Origin: Novosphingobium guangzhouense | GTDB taxonomy: Bacteria; Pseudomonadota; Alphaproteobacteria; Sphingomonadales; Sphingomonadaceae | Direction: 5' to 3' | Length of the DNA: 64,000 nt | NCBI RefSeq assembly: GCF_002896965.1 | Contig: NZ_LYMM01000001.1 | Location: 186,001-250,000, forward strand | Made by a program: the position numbers and the translations under genes | Notes under the pieces: generated by a model | The model's input: the letters and a program-made list of their open reading frames with translations, nothing else | The model's database searches: none | Told to the model about the DNA's origin: nothing | Shown: piece by piece, positions 32,165-40,833 of the stretch | Layout: the number at the start of each line of letters is the position of its first letter | Numbering within the stretch: the first letter of the stretch is position 1

Positions 32165-33396
32165 TCATTCGTGCTTTCATCCGCCGCCACCGGGTCGAGC
32201 GCGGCGGACATGGGGGTCGTGCGCGGCAGCACGACGTAGGTTTCCTGAAGATGTGCGGGCACCGGCTCGGACCGGACCTGACGCCACAAGCCGAAGGCAA
32301 GCGCCGCCCCGGCGCATAAGGCGACGAAAAGGAACAATCCGGACGTTCCCGACAAAGTCATGGCGATGGCGCCAAGAGACGGACCGATGGCAGCACCCAT
32401 GGAATAGAGCAGCACCAGCCCGCCGCTTGCGGCAACGCGCTGCTGCGATGAAAGGTGATCGTTGGTGTGGGCGACGCACAAGGGGTACAGAGCAAAGCTC
32501 AAACCACCGAACAGGGCGCCAAAAGCCATCAGCGGGACGATGCCGCTCGTCAGCGCTATGGCAAGGCTTGCGGCAAGCGTTCCCGCAAAACCGATGACGA
32601 TCACCTTGCGCCGATCCATGCGATCGGACAGGCGGCCGAGCGGCCATTGCAGTGCAACCCCGCCAAGGATGACGACGCTCATGAACGTTGCCGTGGCCGA
32701 CAGGTCCAGCCCGGACCGCCGCGCATAGACTGCGCCCATCGCATAGAACGCGCCCAGCATGACCCCGGTCAGGAACGCACCCACGATACCCAGCGGCGAT
32801 ACGCAGTAGAGTTCGCGGAAAGACAGTGAAGCGGCCTCGTCCGGCGCGGGTGCTGCAATGCGTGTCAGCACGACCGGCACGGCGGCCAGCGATACAAGGA
32901 TCGAACCTGCCAGCAGCGGCATGGCAGAGCCGCCCCCGCCAAGGTTGAGTATGAACTGCCCGATCGCCTGCCCGCCATAAAGCGCGATCATGTACCCGGC
33001 GAGAACGCTACCCCGCCCTGCCCCTTCGGCCCGCTCGCCCAGCCAGCTTTCAAGGCAGACATATATGCCGGCAAGGCATACCCCGTCGGCAAAGCGCAAC
33101 AGCCCCCAGAACGCCGCATCGCGGTGGATCGCATACGCCAGCGTACTGGCGCTCAATACCGCCACGAAGGCGGCGAACGCGCGGATATGGCCGATGCGCC
33201 GGAGCAAGGAGGGCGCGCGCAGCGATCCCGCGACAAGGCCGGCGAAATAGGCAGTGCCGACAAGGCCGATCGCCAGCGTGCCGCTCCCCGCACGCTCCAG
33301 TCGCACGCTGACCAGCGTGTTCATGAAGCCGCCGCCTGCCATCAGCATGAAGATGGCAAGCAGCAGGCTGCGCACGGGAAGGATGGCGTTCAGCAT
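32161..33396 (-). CDS. MFS transporter (YcaD-like) in ectoine operon
   Basis: 411 residues with 12 predicted helices. Features are MLMAGGGFMNTLVSVRLERAG, the YcaD-type loop LRFADGVCLAGIYVCLESWLGERA, and PLGRLSDRMDRRKV. It starts 18 bases after the aspartate kinase stop and overlaps the next transporter. YcaD-like carriers are poorly characterised; its place in the ectoine operon suggests export, release or uptake of the solute or of a precursor. No substrate can be assigned from sequence. Confidence 0.85.
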   Translation of the reverse strand: MLNAILPVRSLLLAIFMLMAGGGFMNTLVSVRLERAGSGTLAIGLVGTAYFAGLVAGSLRAPSLLRRIGHIRAFAAFVAVLSASTLAYAIHRDAAFWGLLRFADGVCLAGIYVCLESWLGERAEGAGRGSVLAGYMIALYGGQAIGQFILNLGGGGSAMPLLAGSILVSLAAVPVVLTRIAAPAPDEAASLSFRELYCVSPLGIVGAFLTGVMLGAFYAMGAVYARRSGLDLSATATFMSVVILGGVALQWPLGRLSDRMDRRKVIVIGFAGTLAASLAIALTSGIVPLMAFGALFGGLSFALYPLCVAHTNDHLSSQQRVAASGGLVLLYSMGAAIGPSLGAIAMTLSGTSGLFLFVALCAGAALAFGLWRQVRSEPVPAHLQETYVVLPRTTPMSAALDPVAADESTNE

Positions 33397-33414
33397 CGGC
33401 AGGTCAGGCAGCCA

Positions 33415-34887
33415 TCAGGCCGCAGCGCGCGCCGTCGCCGTTCCGGTCGCCGTCGTCGTTCCCGTCGTCGTTGCCGCGCCTTCGACCAGAGCCTTGTGCA
33501 GAACACGCACCGCAGCGTCGAAGTCTTCCACGCCGACGATGAACTGCACGTCCACGTTGCGGATCTGGTGCTGCATGGCAACCATCCCGATGCCCGCGTC
33601 GGCCAGCGCCAGCAGTGCGCGCGGGACAAGTCCCGGTTCGTTGAGGTCGCTGCCGATCACCGAGACCATCGCCACCGGCTGCACGGTCACTGCCGCACCG
33701 GGCCACTTCGCCTCGATGTCCGCAACGATCGCCGCCATCTGCGCGGTATCAGTGCCCGACAGGTAATGCGTGATCGTATTGGCGTTGGAACTCTTGCTGA
33801 CGATCCACGCCCCGTGCCGGGTCAGGGTTTCAAGGATCGCGGCATCGTAGCCCTTCTCCCCCACCATGTCCTGTTCGAACACTTGCAGCGCCTGAACCGA
33901 GGACAGGCCCGTGACGATCTCGACGCGGGGCGCTTCGGAAACGTAATCGCCGCAGATCAGCGTGCCGCCATCGTGGCGGTCGAAGGTGTTGCGCACGCGC
34001 AGGGGAATGCCCGACTGACGCAGCCCGCGTCCGGCACGCGGATGGATCGCCTCCATGCCAAGGTTCGCAAGCTGGTCGGCGACATCATAGTTCGTCCGTC
34101 CGATCTTGCGCGCCACCGTCTCTCCGACAAGGCGCGGGTCGGCGCTGGAGAGGTGGAACTCCTTGTGGATGATCGCCTCGCGGGCCTCGGTCAGCACGGC
34201 AATGCGCGAGAACGTCATCTCGGAGTAACCACGCGCATAGCGGCGCACCATGCCGCCCTCGCAGCCGGCATAGCCGGTGACGATGGGCATCTGCGTGGCA
34301 AGGTCGATCGGGCCGAGTGCTTCCTCGATCCGCGCATCCAGGCTGCGCATGTCCTCATGGTTCCACAAGGTAAGATCGACGAAGACCGCGTTCACGCCCC
34401 TGTCGCGCAGCATGAGCGCGGTAGAGTGCGCCGAATGCGCCTCGCCCAGCCCGGCCAGCATCTCGCGCACGGTAGTCATCTGCTCCTTCAGGCAGAAGCG
34501 GCCATGGGCGCGCAGGCGGTCGAGGTCATCGAGGCACGTTTCCAGCGCGGCGATGCGCCGGGCAACGAAAGCGTCGGCTTCCTCGCGGCTTTCGGCGCGC
34601 GCGAACATCTCTGCATTGCGTGCCCACATTGCGCCCATCACGTCCGCCAGCGCAGAGCGCCAGGCGCCGGGCACTTCGTTGCGAATGAAGTGGGCGTGCA
34701 CGCCGGGCTGGCCGGATTTCTTGTGCTCCAGCAGCAGGTCCGTCATCCCGGCATAGGCCGAGACGACGAAGATGCGATTGTAGAGATCCGCGCCCTTGCG
34801 CCCCGCGATCAGGACGTTGTCGAACACGGTCGAGGTGGCGGCCATCGAAGTGCCGCCGATCTTTTCCACGGAATGGATCCGGGTCAT
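33415..34887 (-). CDS. ask: Ectoine-type aspartate kinase (Ask_Ect)
   Basis: 490 residues. Phosphorylates aspartate, giving the aspartate-semialdehyde precursor of ectoine. The N-terminal catalytic motif is HSVEKIGGTSM (KxGGTS), followed by FVVSAYAGMTDLLLEH; paired ACT-type regulatory segments lie in the last third. Kinases encoded with ect genes are typically feedback-resistant and this context is the reason for the call. The start overlaps the ectD stop (ATGA). The C-terminus is a low-complexity Thr/Ala/Gly tail of about 20 residues (TTTGTTTATGTATARAAA) encoded by a short-period GC-rich repeat, unlike the family and possibly a recent expansion. Confidence 0.93.
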   Translation of the reverse strand: MTRIHSVEKIGGTSMAATSTVFDNVLIAGRKGADLYNRIFVVSAYAGMTDLLLEHKKSGQPGVHAHFIRNEVPGAWRSALADVMGAMWARNAEMFARAESREEADAFVARRIAALETCLDDLDRLRAHGRFCLKEQMTTVREMLAGLGEAHSAHSTALMLRDRGVNAVFVDLTLWNHEDMRSLDARIEEALGPIDLATQMPIVTGYAGCEGGMVRRYARGYSEMTFSRIAVLTEAREAIIHKEFHLSSADPRLVGETVARKIGRTNYDVADQLANLGMEAIHPRAGRGLRQSGIPLRVRNTFDRHDGGTLICGDYVSEAPRVEIVTGLSSVQALQVFEQDMVGEKGYDAAILETLTRHGAWIVSKSSNANTITHYLSGTDTAQMAAIVADIEAKWPGAAVTVQPVAMVSVIGSDLNEPGLVPRALLALADAGIGMVAMQHQIRNVDVQFIVGVEDFDAAVRVLHKALVEGAATTTGTTTATGTATARAAA

Positions 34888-35798
34888 GCGGGTACTCCTT
34901 CGAGGCTTCCCGAAACGGGTTGGATCGTCTTCACCTCACGCGCGGCGATGAAGTCGGGGCGCGGGGCGGCGGCGGCGAAAGGCGCTTCAAGCCGGTTGCT
35001 CACCGCGTTGTAGACAAGGAAGGCATTCGCGCGCGGAAACGGGGTGATGTTGCCGTTCGATCCGTGCATCGTGTTGCAGTCGAACAGGATCACAGTGCCC
35101 GGCTTGCCGGTCGGCGCGACGATACCCTGACGGTGCGCCAGCTCGGCCAGCGTATCCTCATCGGGCACGCCGTATTCCTGCTTGCGCAGCGATTCCTTGT
35201 AATGATCGTCCGGCGTCTCGCCCACGCAGGCGATGAAGACATGCTGCGATCCGGGGATCACCATCAGTGGGCCGTTGTTTGGCGTGTTCTCCGCCAGCAG
35301 CACCGACATCGACAGAGCGCGCATGCGCGGCATGCCGTCTTCGGCGTGCCAGGTTTCAAAGTCCGAATGCCAGTAGAACTCGCGCCCCTTGAAGCCCGGC
35401 TTGTAATTGAGCCTGGACTGATGAAGGTACACCTCGTCGTCGAGAAGATAGCTGGCGACACCCGCCAGTCGTTCATCGGCGGCCAGCCGGGCCATCATCC
35501 GGCTCTGCTCGTGTATCTCGAAAATAGAGCGGATTTCGCGGCTGCCCGGCTCGGCGATTACGGTTTCGTCCTTCAGGCCGCCGGGATCGCCCAGCAGGCG
35601 GCCGGTCTCTGCCTGCAGCGCGGCAATCTCGGCCTCGGAGAAGACATTCTCCAGCACGAGGTAGCCGTCACGATCGAACTGGGCGATCTGCTCTGCGGTC
35701 AGCGGCGCTCCGGCCCGCCATTCGCGGCGGGCGACGGGTTCGCTGCGCGCCAGCAACTGAGGTTCAGGCGCGCAGCGGGTGGGATAATGATCTTGCAT
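34884..35798 (-). CDS. ectD: Ectoine 5-hydroxylase EctD
   Basis: 304 residues. Fe(II)/2-oxoglutarate dioxygenase converting ectoine to 5-hydroxyectoine. The diagnostic EctD segment FYWHSDFETWHAEDGMP holds the first His and Asp of the iron site; the second His is in NTMHGSNGNITPFPR, followed by the co-substrate arginine region. It lies 18 bases downstream of ectC and overlaps ask. Its presence shows the organism makes both ectoine and hydroxyectoine, consistent with desiccation, heat or salt protection. Confidence 0.96.
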   Translation of the reverse strand: MQDHYPTRCAPEPQLLARSEPVARREWRAGAPLTAEQIAQFDRDGYLVLENVFSEAEIAALQAETGRLLGDPGGLKDETVIAEPGSREIRSIFEIHEQSRMMARLAADERLAGVASYLLDDEVYLHQSRLNYKPGFKGREFYWHSDFETWHAEDGMPRMRALSMSVLLAENTPNNGPLMVIPGSQHVFIACVGETPDDHYKESLRKQEYGVPDEDTLAELAHRQGIVAPTGKPGTVILFDCNTMHGSNGNITPFPRANAFLVYNAVSNRLEAPFAAAAPRPDFIAAREVKTIQPVSGSLEGVPA

Positions 35799-35816
35799 CT
35801 GGTGCCCCCTGTCTCC

Positions 35817-36221
35817 TTAGTCTGCGAGTGCCGGTTCACTGGTGTCGGCAGGATAGGCGCCGTTCTCGTCGTGGACTTCCCGGCCGGTGACGGGCGGATT
35901 GAAGACGCAGGCACAGACGATGTCCTGCACCGGACGCACGATATGCCTGTCATTGGCGTTCAGCGCATACATCACGCCCGGCTTCAGTTCGTGCGTCAGG
36001 CCGGTGCCCAGATCCTCGATGGTGCCCTCGCCCTGCATGACGAGCACCGCTTCCAGATGGTTCTGGTAATGCATGTGCAGTTCCTCGCCCGCGAACATCG
36101 TGGTGACGTGGAACGAGAAACCCATCTTGTCGTCCTTCAGCAGCAGGCGATCAGAATGCCAGCCATTGGATTCAACGTGACGGTCGGACTTGCGGATATC
36201 GTTGAGATTGCGAACGATCAT
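35817..36221 (-). CDS. ectC: L-ectoine synthase EctC
   Basis: 134 residues, full length for this cupin. It cyclises N-gamma-acetyl-2,4-diaminobutyrate to ectoine. Typical start [35 protein letters not shown] is recognisable (only part quoted as motif: [13 protein letters not shown]); the metal-binding centre is in [21 protein letters not shown] with the conserved Glu, Tyr and His. Followed by ectD 18 bases downstream and preceded by ectB 30 bases upstream. Confidence 0.96.
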   Translation of the reverse strand: MIVRNLNDIRKSDRHVESNGWHSDRLLLKDDKMGFSFHVTTMFAGEELHMHYQNHLEAVLVMQGEGTIEDLGTGLTHELKPGVMYALNANDRHIVRPVQDIVCACVFNPPVTGREVHDENGAYPADTSEPALAD

Positions 36222-36251
36222 ATGTGTATTCCTTTGAATTGATGGGGAAGA

Positions 36252-37559
36252 TCAGGCGGCGACAAGCTTGCGCTTCACCGGCGCGATCGCCTGCGCGACC
36301 GCCTCTTCCAGAATGTCCAGCCCTGCTTCGAGCACGGCGTCCTCGATCGTCAGCGGGGCAAGCACCTTGACGATTTCGTCGTGTGCGCCGCTGGTTTCGA
36401 TGATCAGTCCCTCGTCGAAACAGGCCGAGGTGATCTGCGATGCAACCTCGCCCGTGCCCACGTTGATGCCGCGCATCATTCCCCGGCCGCGCGTGGTGAG
36501 GCCGTGGCGCTCGGCGATGCGATCAAGGCGACGCTCCAGGATGCCGCCGCGGCGGGCAACCGCATCGGCGAATGCCGGATCGGCCCAGAATTCGCGCAGG
36601 GCAGCCGTTGCGGTCACGAAAGCGTGATTGTTGCCGCGGAACGTGCCGTTATGCTCACCCGGATTCCAGACATCGAGGTCCGGCCGCATCAGCGTCAGCG
36701 CAAAGGGCAGGCCCATCCCCGACAACGACTTCGCCAGCGTGACGATATCAGGCGTGAAGCCCATGCCTTCGAAACTGAAGAAGCCGCCGGTGCGACCGCA
36801 GCCTGCCTGAATATCGTCGACGATCATCAGCGCGCCATGCTTCTTCGCCAGCGCGGCGATGCGGCGCAGCCATTCGGGACGCGCGGCATTCAGACCGCCT
36901 TCGCCCTGCACTGTCTCGACAAGGAAGGCAGCAGGCGCGTCAAGACCGCTCGAAGGGTCGGCAAGGCGCTGTTCCAGCAGGTCTGCGGTATCCACATCAT
37001 CGCCATAATAGCCGTCGAACGGCTCATGGCTCACGTGGCTGAGCGGCACGCCGGCGCCGCTGCGCTTGCCCGCATTGCCGGTGCAGGCCAGCGCGCCCAG
37101 CGTCATGCCGTGGAAACCGTTGGTGAAAGCCACCACCAGTTCACGACCCGTTACCTTGCGCGCCAGCTTGATGGCCGCCTCGACCGCATTCGTCCCGGTC
37201 GGTCCGGTGAACATCGCGCGATAATCGAGCCCTCGCGGAGACAGGATCACGTCCTCGAACGTGCGCAGGAAAGCGGCCTTTGCATCCGTGTGCAGGTCAA
37301 GCGCGTGCGTCACGCCGTCATCGGCGATATAATCCATCAGCGCCTTCTTCAGCACCGGATGGTTGTGCCCGTAATTCAGCGAGGAGCAGCCCGACAGGAA
37401 ATCAAGATAGCGCCCGCCTTCATTGTCATGCAGCCAGACGCCTTGCGCCTTGCCGAACTGGCGCGGCATCGAGCGCGAATAGCTGCGCACGCTGCTTTCA
37501 CGGCGGTCATAGATCTTCGTATCCGGCGCAGTGGCGCTCGGCATGGGGGTCTTGGTCAT
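36252..37559 (-). CDS. ectB: Diaminobutyrate 2-oxoglutarate transaminase EctB
   Basis: 435 residues from ATG 37559; the upstream frame to 37658 overlaps ectA and is not used. PLP-dependent class III aminotransferase making 2,4-diaminobutyrate from aspartate semialdehyde and glutamate. Key segments are SGCSSLNYGHNHP, FTGPTGTNAVEAA, MIVDDIQAGCGRTGGFFSF with the PLP-ring aspartate, and VTLAKSLSGMGLPFAL with the Schiff-base lysine. It lies 16 bases downstream of ectA in the ectoine operon. Confidence 0.96.
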   Translation of the reverse strand: MTKTPMPSATAPDTKIYDRRESSVRSYSRSMPRQFGKAQGVWLHDNEGGRYLDFLSGCSSLNYGHNHPVLKKALMDYIADDGVTHALDLHTDAKAAFLRTFEDVILSPRGLDYRAMFTGPTGTNAVEAAIKLARKVTGRELVVAFTNGFHGMTLGALACTGNAGKRSGAGVPLSHVSHEPFDGYYGDDVDTADLLEQRLADPSSGLDAPAAFLVETVQGEGGLNAARPEWLRRIAALAKKHGALMIVDDIQAGCGRTGGFFSFEGMGFTPDIVTLAKSLSGMGLPFALTLMRPDLDVWNPGEHNGTFRGNNHAFVTATAALREFWADPAFADAVARRGGILERRLDRIAERHGLTTRGRGMMRGINVGTGEVASQITSACFDEGLIIETSGAHDEIVKVLAPLTIEDAVLEAGLDILEEAVAQAIAPVKRKLVAA

Positions 37560-37575
37560 GTCAGGAAGTCCCTGT

Positions 37576-38145
37576 TCAAGTATTGGCGGAAGGCAGCGGG
37601 GCGATGCTCGCCTGCCATTCCGTGTCATGCGCACCGGCAAAGTGCGCCTCGCGTTCAAAACGCGGCGATCGGCTGAGCGACGCGCCGTGGCGGCGCGCGA
37701 AAGCCGTGAACAGACCCCAGCTTGCAGGGTTGTTCTCGGTGATGGTGGTTGTCAGCGTGGTCGCACCGCGCACCGCGGGACGGGCCAGCAATGCATCCAG
37801 CATCCGCCCGCCCAGACCTTCACCGCGAGCCGATGCGTCCACCGCGACCTGCCACACGAATATGCGCTCAGGGTGCGAAGGCGCACGATAGCCGGATATC
37901 CAGCCGATGATCCTTCCATCACGCTCGGCGATGACGCAGGTATCGGCGAAATCACTGCACTGAAGCAGGTTGCAATAGGCGGAATTGGGATCGAGCGGCG
38001 GCGATGCCGCGATCAGGGCCGTGACGGCAGCGCCATCCTCGGCCGTGGGGCAGCGCATGACGACCTCGCCCAGAGGGACGCGGTCATGCGGCGCGTTCTC
38101 GGAGCCCCCGGAATCGATCCGGAGACTGGCCTCGTTCGCATTCAA
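37576..38145 (-). CDS. ectA: Diaminobutyrate acetyltransferase EctA
   Basis: 189 residues from a TTG; GNAT enzyme acetylating 2,4-diaminobutyrate. Family segments include PPLDPNSAYCNLLQC, IIGWISGYRAP, FVWQVAVDASARGEGLGGRML (acetyl-CoA loop) and TTITENNPASWGLF. First gene of the operon. The start is uncertain: a strong GGAGG lies about 16 bases before the TTG, too far to be ideal, while an in-frame ATG at 38058 (MRCPTAEDG) has GAGG six bases upstream and lies at the beginning of the catalytic domain. Palindromes at 38169-38196 precede the gene. Confidence 0.93.
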   Translation of the reverse strand: MNANEASLRIDSGGSENAPHDRVPLGEVVMRCPTAEDGAAVTALIAASPPLDPNSAYCNLLQCSDFADTCVIAERDGRIIGWISGYRAPSHPERIFVWQVAVDASARGEGLGGRMLDALLARPAVRGATTLTTTITENNPASWGLFTAFARRHGASLSRSPRFEREAHFAGAHDTEWQASIAPLPSANT

Positions 38146-38168
38146 ATCTAAGATTACTTCACCCTCCG

Positions 38169-38196
38169 AAGCACATCATTGTGCTTGGCAATTGCC
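38169..38196. promoter_or_regulatory. Adjacent palindromes, candidate EctR operator
   Basis: AAGCAC/GTGCTT pair across six bases (38169-38186), directly followed by the perfect palindrome GGCAATTGCC (38187-38196). They lie 24-51 bases upstream of the ectA TTG, in the gap shared with the divergent MarR gene, as expected for a MarR-type repressor site. Confidence 0.45.
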
Positions 38197-38283
38197 TCTT
38201 TGTGACTGCGCTCGCGACAAAACATAGCTATTTCGTGCCGCATTGCAACAGCCCAACGCGGATAAGGTTGCAGGGCATCGTAA

Positions 38284-38289
38284 TATAAT
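38284..38289 (+). promoter_or_regulatory. Candidate -10 box of the marR/ectR gene
   Basis: A perfect TATAAT in the AT-rich stretch GTAATATAATGTCAT, 70 bases upstream of the MarR ATG. No good -35 box lies at the standard distance, so the call rests on the hexamer and its position. Confidence 0.35.
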
Positions 38290-38359
38290 GTCATAAATCT
38301 TCCACATCCGAAGCATCTTCCGGCTTGGCGCAAAGCCGCGGGAAAGCTAGCTGTGAGGC

Positions 38360-38812
38360 ATGGAAACCGACCTCACGCCGGCAGCGCTGACGGCATTGCG
38401 AAAAATTCTCGATGCTGCCGACATGGACAACCGCAAGATGGCAGCGGCAACGGGCCTGACGCCATCACAAGGGCTGGTGCTGCGCCAGATCTGCGCGCAT
38501 GAGGCCACCACACCCGGCGCAGTAGCGGCGGCATTGCGGTTCGGTCAGGCAACCATAACGAACATCGTCGACAGGCTTGTCGCGCTGGGCCTTGTCACCC
38601 GCACCCGCAGCATGGCCGACAAGCGCCAGATACTGCTGCAGGCAACCGAAGAAGGCCGCGAAAAGCTGCGGGCCTCGCCCTTCCCGCTCCAGTTGCGCTT
38701 CAGTCAGGGATACGCGCAACTGGAGCGGTGGGAGCAGGCGATGCTGCTGGCCGGCCTTGAAAGGCTGGGCTCGTTGCTATCAACCGAAACGCCTCCGATG
38801 CAGGGCGAGTAA
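38360..38812 (+). CDS. ectR: MarR-family regulator, probable EctR
   Basis: 150 residues, winged-helix MarR protein: LTPSQGLVLRQICAHEATTPGAVAAAL, recognition helix TITNIVDRLVALGLV, wing TRTRSMADKRQILLQAT, and a C-terminal dimerisation helix. It is divergent from ectA over a 214-base gap. EctR1-type MarR repressors divergent from ect operons are known in methylotrophs, so ectoine control is the most likely role, although this family has many targets. The downstream cyclase gene is convergent, ending 10 bases away. Confidence 0.83.
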   Translation: METDLTPAALTALRKILDAADMDNRKMAAATGLTPSQGLVLRQICAHEATTPGAVAAALRFGQATITNIVDRLVALGLVTRTRSMADKRQILLQATEEGREKLRASPFPLQLRFSQGYAQLERWEQAMLLAGLERLGSLLSTETPPMQGE

Positions 38813-38822
38813 CCCTGCCCGG

Positions 38823-40613
38823 TCAGGCCGCCGCCGACTGGTTGCGACCGCCGCGCTTGGCGCGATAAAGCGCTTCGTCGGCAGCCGCCAGGATGCGCTC
38901 CGGATCGCTGTCGATCGATAGCGGCGCTATGCCGACGCTGACGGTAGCGGCGATGACCGGGCCGGACGGCGTATCGACCCCCACCGCGCCAAGCCGCATG
39001 CGAATGCGCTCACACACAAGATGTGCCTGCTCGACGGACAGGCCGGCCAGCAGCACCGCGAATTCCTCACCCCCCAGCCGCGCGACGAGATCGCCGTCCC
39101 GCACTGCTCCGCGCACGATCGCAACGAAACGTACCAGCACCGCGTCCCCTGCGGCGTGACCGTATTCGTCGTTGATGCGCTTGAAATGATCGAGATCGAA
39201 AACCGCCAGACATCCGGCTTCGCCCCCCATCGAAGGCGACGTCACCAGCGCGCCAAGGGCATCGTCGAAAGCACGGCGATTGCTGGCACCCGTCAGCGGG
39301 TCCGTCATCGCCTGCTGCCTGAGGTCCTCGACGAAGTGGCGCCGCTCCGTAACCTCGCGAATGATGCTGATGGTGCCCGACACATTGCCGTCCGCATTGA
39401 CCATCGCGCGCACATGGCTTTCCACCCAGACGACGCTGCCGCCTTTCTGGATAACCCGGTATTCGACGATGGCACTATCTTCGGGAGAGGCCATGACCGC
39501 CCGCCGGGTTTCAAGGACCAGCGGCAGATCTTCCGGCATGATCAGGTTGAACAGCGGCCGCCCGCCCAGCTCGGTAGCCGGGTATCCGGTTACGCGCTCC
39601 ACCGAGGGGGAGGCATAGCGCACCGTACCGTCAAGCCCCGCACGCAGCACAATGTCGCTCATGCGGTCCAGAACAAGCCGATGAAGCGCCTCTGCCGCGT
39701 GCAGACGTTCAACGATCCGGCGGCGCGCGTAAAGCTCGGCTGCCAGAGGCAGCAACAGCAACACGATCGTGGCGAAATATATCTGCAGGACCTGCAGCTT
39801 GAGCGCCATGCCGCCCGTCAGGAGCGCCGTAGGGCCAAGTCCTGCCAAAGAACAGGCAAGCCCCACCGGGATGACGATCATGATCGACGCAACCGCTCCG
39901 AACCGGCCCAGCTTGAAGGTCGCCGCGATCATCGGCAGGAAAGGCACCACTACAAGCGGGATCCTGCTCTGCCCGAATGCGGCGAGCGAGGCCAACAGCA
40001 CCAGACCCAGGAGGCCGAAGGTTCGCCGTTGGACGCGCGGGCCGGCCGTCCGCGTCCACTGCGCCACGTCACCGCGCAGAAGCAGCACCAGCGGCGGCCC
40101 GAATACGATGAAACCCAGTGCATGCCCGGCATACCAGTCGCGCCACGCCGTCAGGTAGCCGACATCACGCGCCGCATTCGCGATCACGGCAGCGAACACC
40201 GCGGATAGTGCGGGCAAGGTAAAGCCGCAGATGATCAGGAACGTCATCACCTCGCGCATGGATTGAAAGCGGCCGAAGCGCGGGAAAAACCGGCGCATCA
40301 GCCATGCCGCGCCGACCGCTTCGACAATGCAGGCCAGCGGAAGCCCCACCCCCGCCCAGCCCTTGAAGCCGAACAGCTGCGAAGCGCAGATCGCCGCCGG
40401 AACGCACAAGACGATGATCGGCATCCACCGGCGGCGCGGAGTAACCTGAAGCCTTGCGAACAAAACCGCGCCTGCCAACCAGACCACGGCAATACCACCA
40501 TCGAAGCGTGTCAGCATAAGAGCAAGCAACGCGCAGACGAAATAGGCAATCGCGGTGCCGAGCACCTCAGCCGGGTGCCACCAAACGCGACGGGTCGACT
40601 CGTGGAACATCAT
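38823..40613 (-). CDS. MASE1-PAS-GGDEF diguanylate cyclase
   Basis: 596 residues. About 15-295: a MASE1-like sensor with eight or so membrane helices. About 305-420: PAS/PAC domain (MSDIVLRAGLDGTVRYASPSVERVTGYP). About 435-590: GGDEF domain with active motif GGEEF and, five residues before it, an intact inhibitory RxxD site (RDGDLVARL). It therefore probably makes cyclic di-GMP and is product-inhibited. No EAL domain. The start is ATG 40613; no operon partners. Output is likely biofilm or motility control in response to an unknown membrane or redox signal. Confidence 0.93.
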   Translation of the reverse strand: MMFHESTRRVWWHPAEVLGTAIAYFVCALLALMLTRFDGGIAVVWLAGAVLFARLQVTPRRRWMPIIVLCVPAAICASQLFGFKGWAGVGLPLACIVEAVGAAWLMRRFFPRFGRFQSMREVMTFLIICGFTLPALSAVFAAVIANAARDVGYLTAWRDWYAGHALGFIVFGPPLVLLLRGDVAQWTRTAGPRVQRRTFGLLGLVLLASLAAFGQSRIPLVVVPFLPMIAATFKLGRFGAVASIMIVIPVGLACSLAGLGPTALLTGGMALKLQVLQIYFATIVLLLLPLAAELYARRRIVERLHAAEALHRLVLDRMSDIVLRAGLDGTVRYASPSVERVTGYPATELGGRPLFNLIMPEDLPLVLETRRAVMASPEDSAIVEYRVIQKGGSVVWVESHVRAMVNADGNVSGTISIIREVTERRHFVEDLRQQAMTDPLTGASNRRAFDDALGALVTSPSMGGEAGCLAVFDLDHFKRINDEYGHAAGDAVLVRFVAIVRGAVRDGDLVARLGGEEFAVLLAGLSVEQAHLVCERIRMRLGAVGVDTPSGPVIAATVSVGIAPLSIDSDPERILAAADEALYRAKRGGRNQSAAA

Positions 40614-40833
40614 CTTCGTCTAATGAAACATGGTTTACCTGTGGTAAACGCCTATGCGCACAGCAACTTACGCGAGACCGGTCCATCGCAACGCGGGCCG
40701 TTCCTGTAACCTCGCCCTTCCCCCCTCACCGGACAGCGATCAAACTGCAAAGTCGTGTGGCCATCGGCAGCGCCAGCCCCACTCTGGCACAGGCGCGCAG
40801 CGGCTGTCGCCCATGCGTAACAAGGGGGTGATC

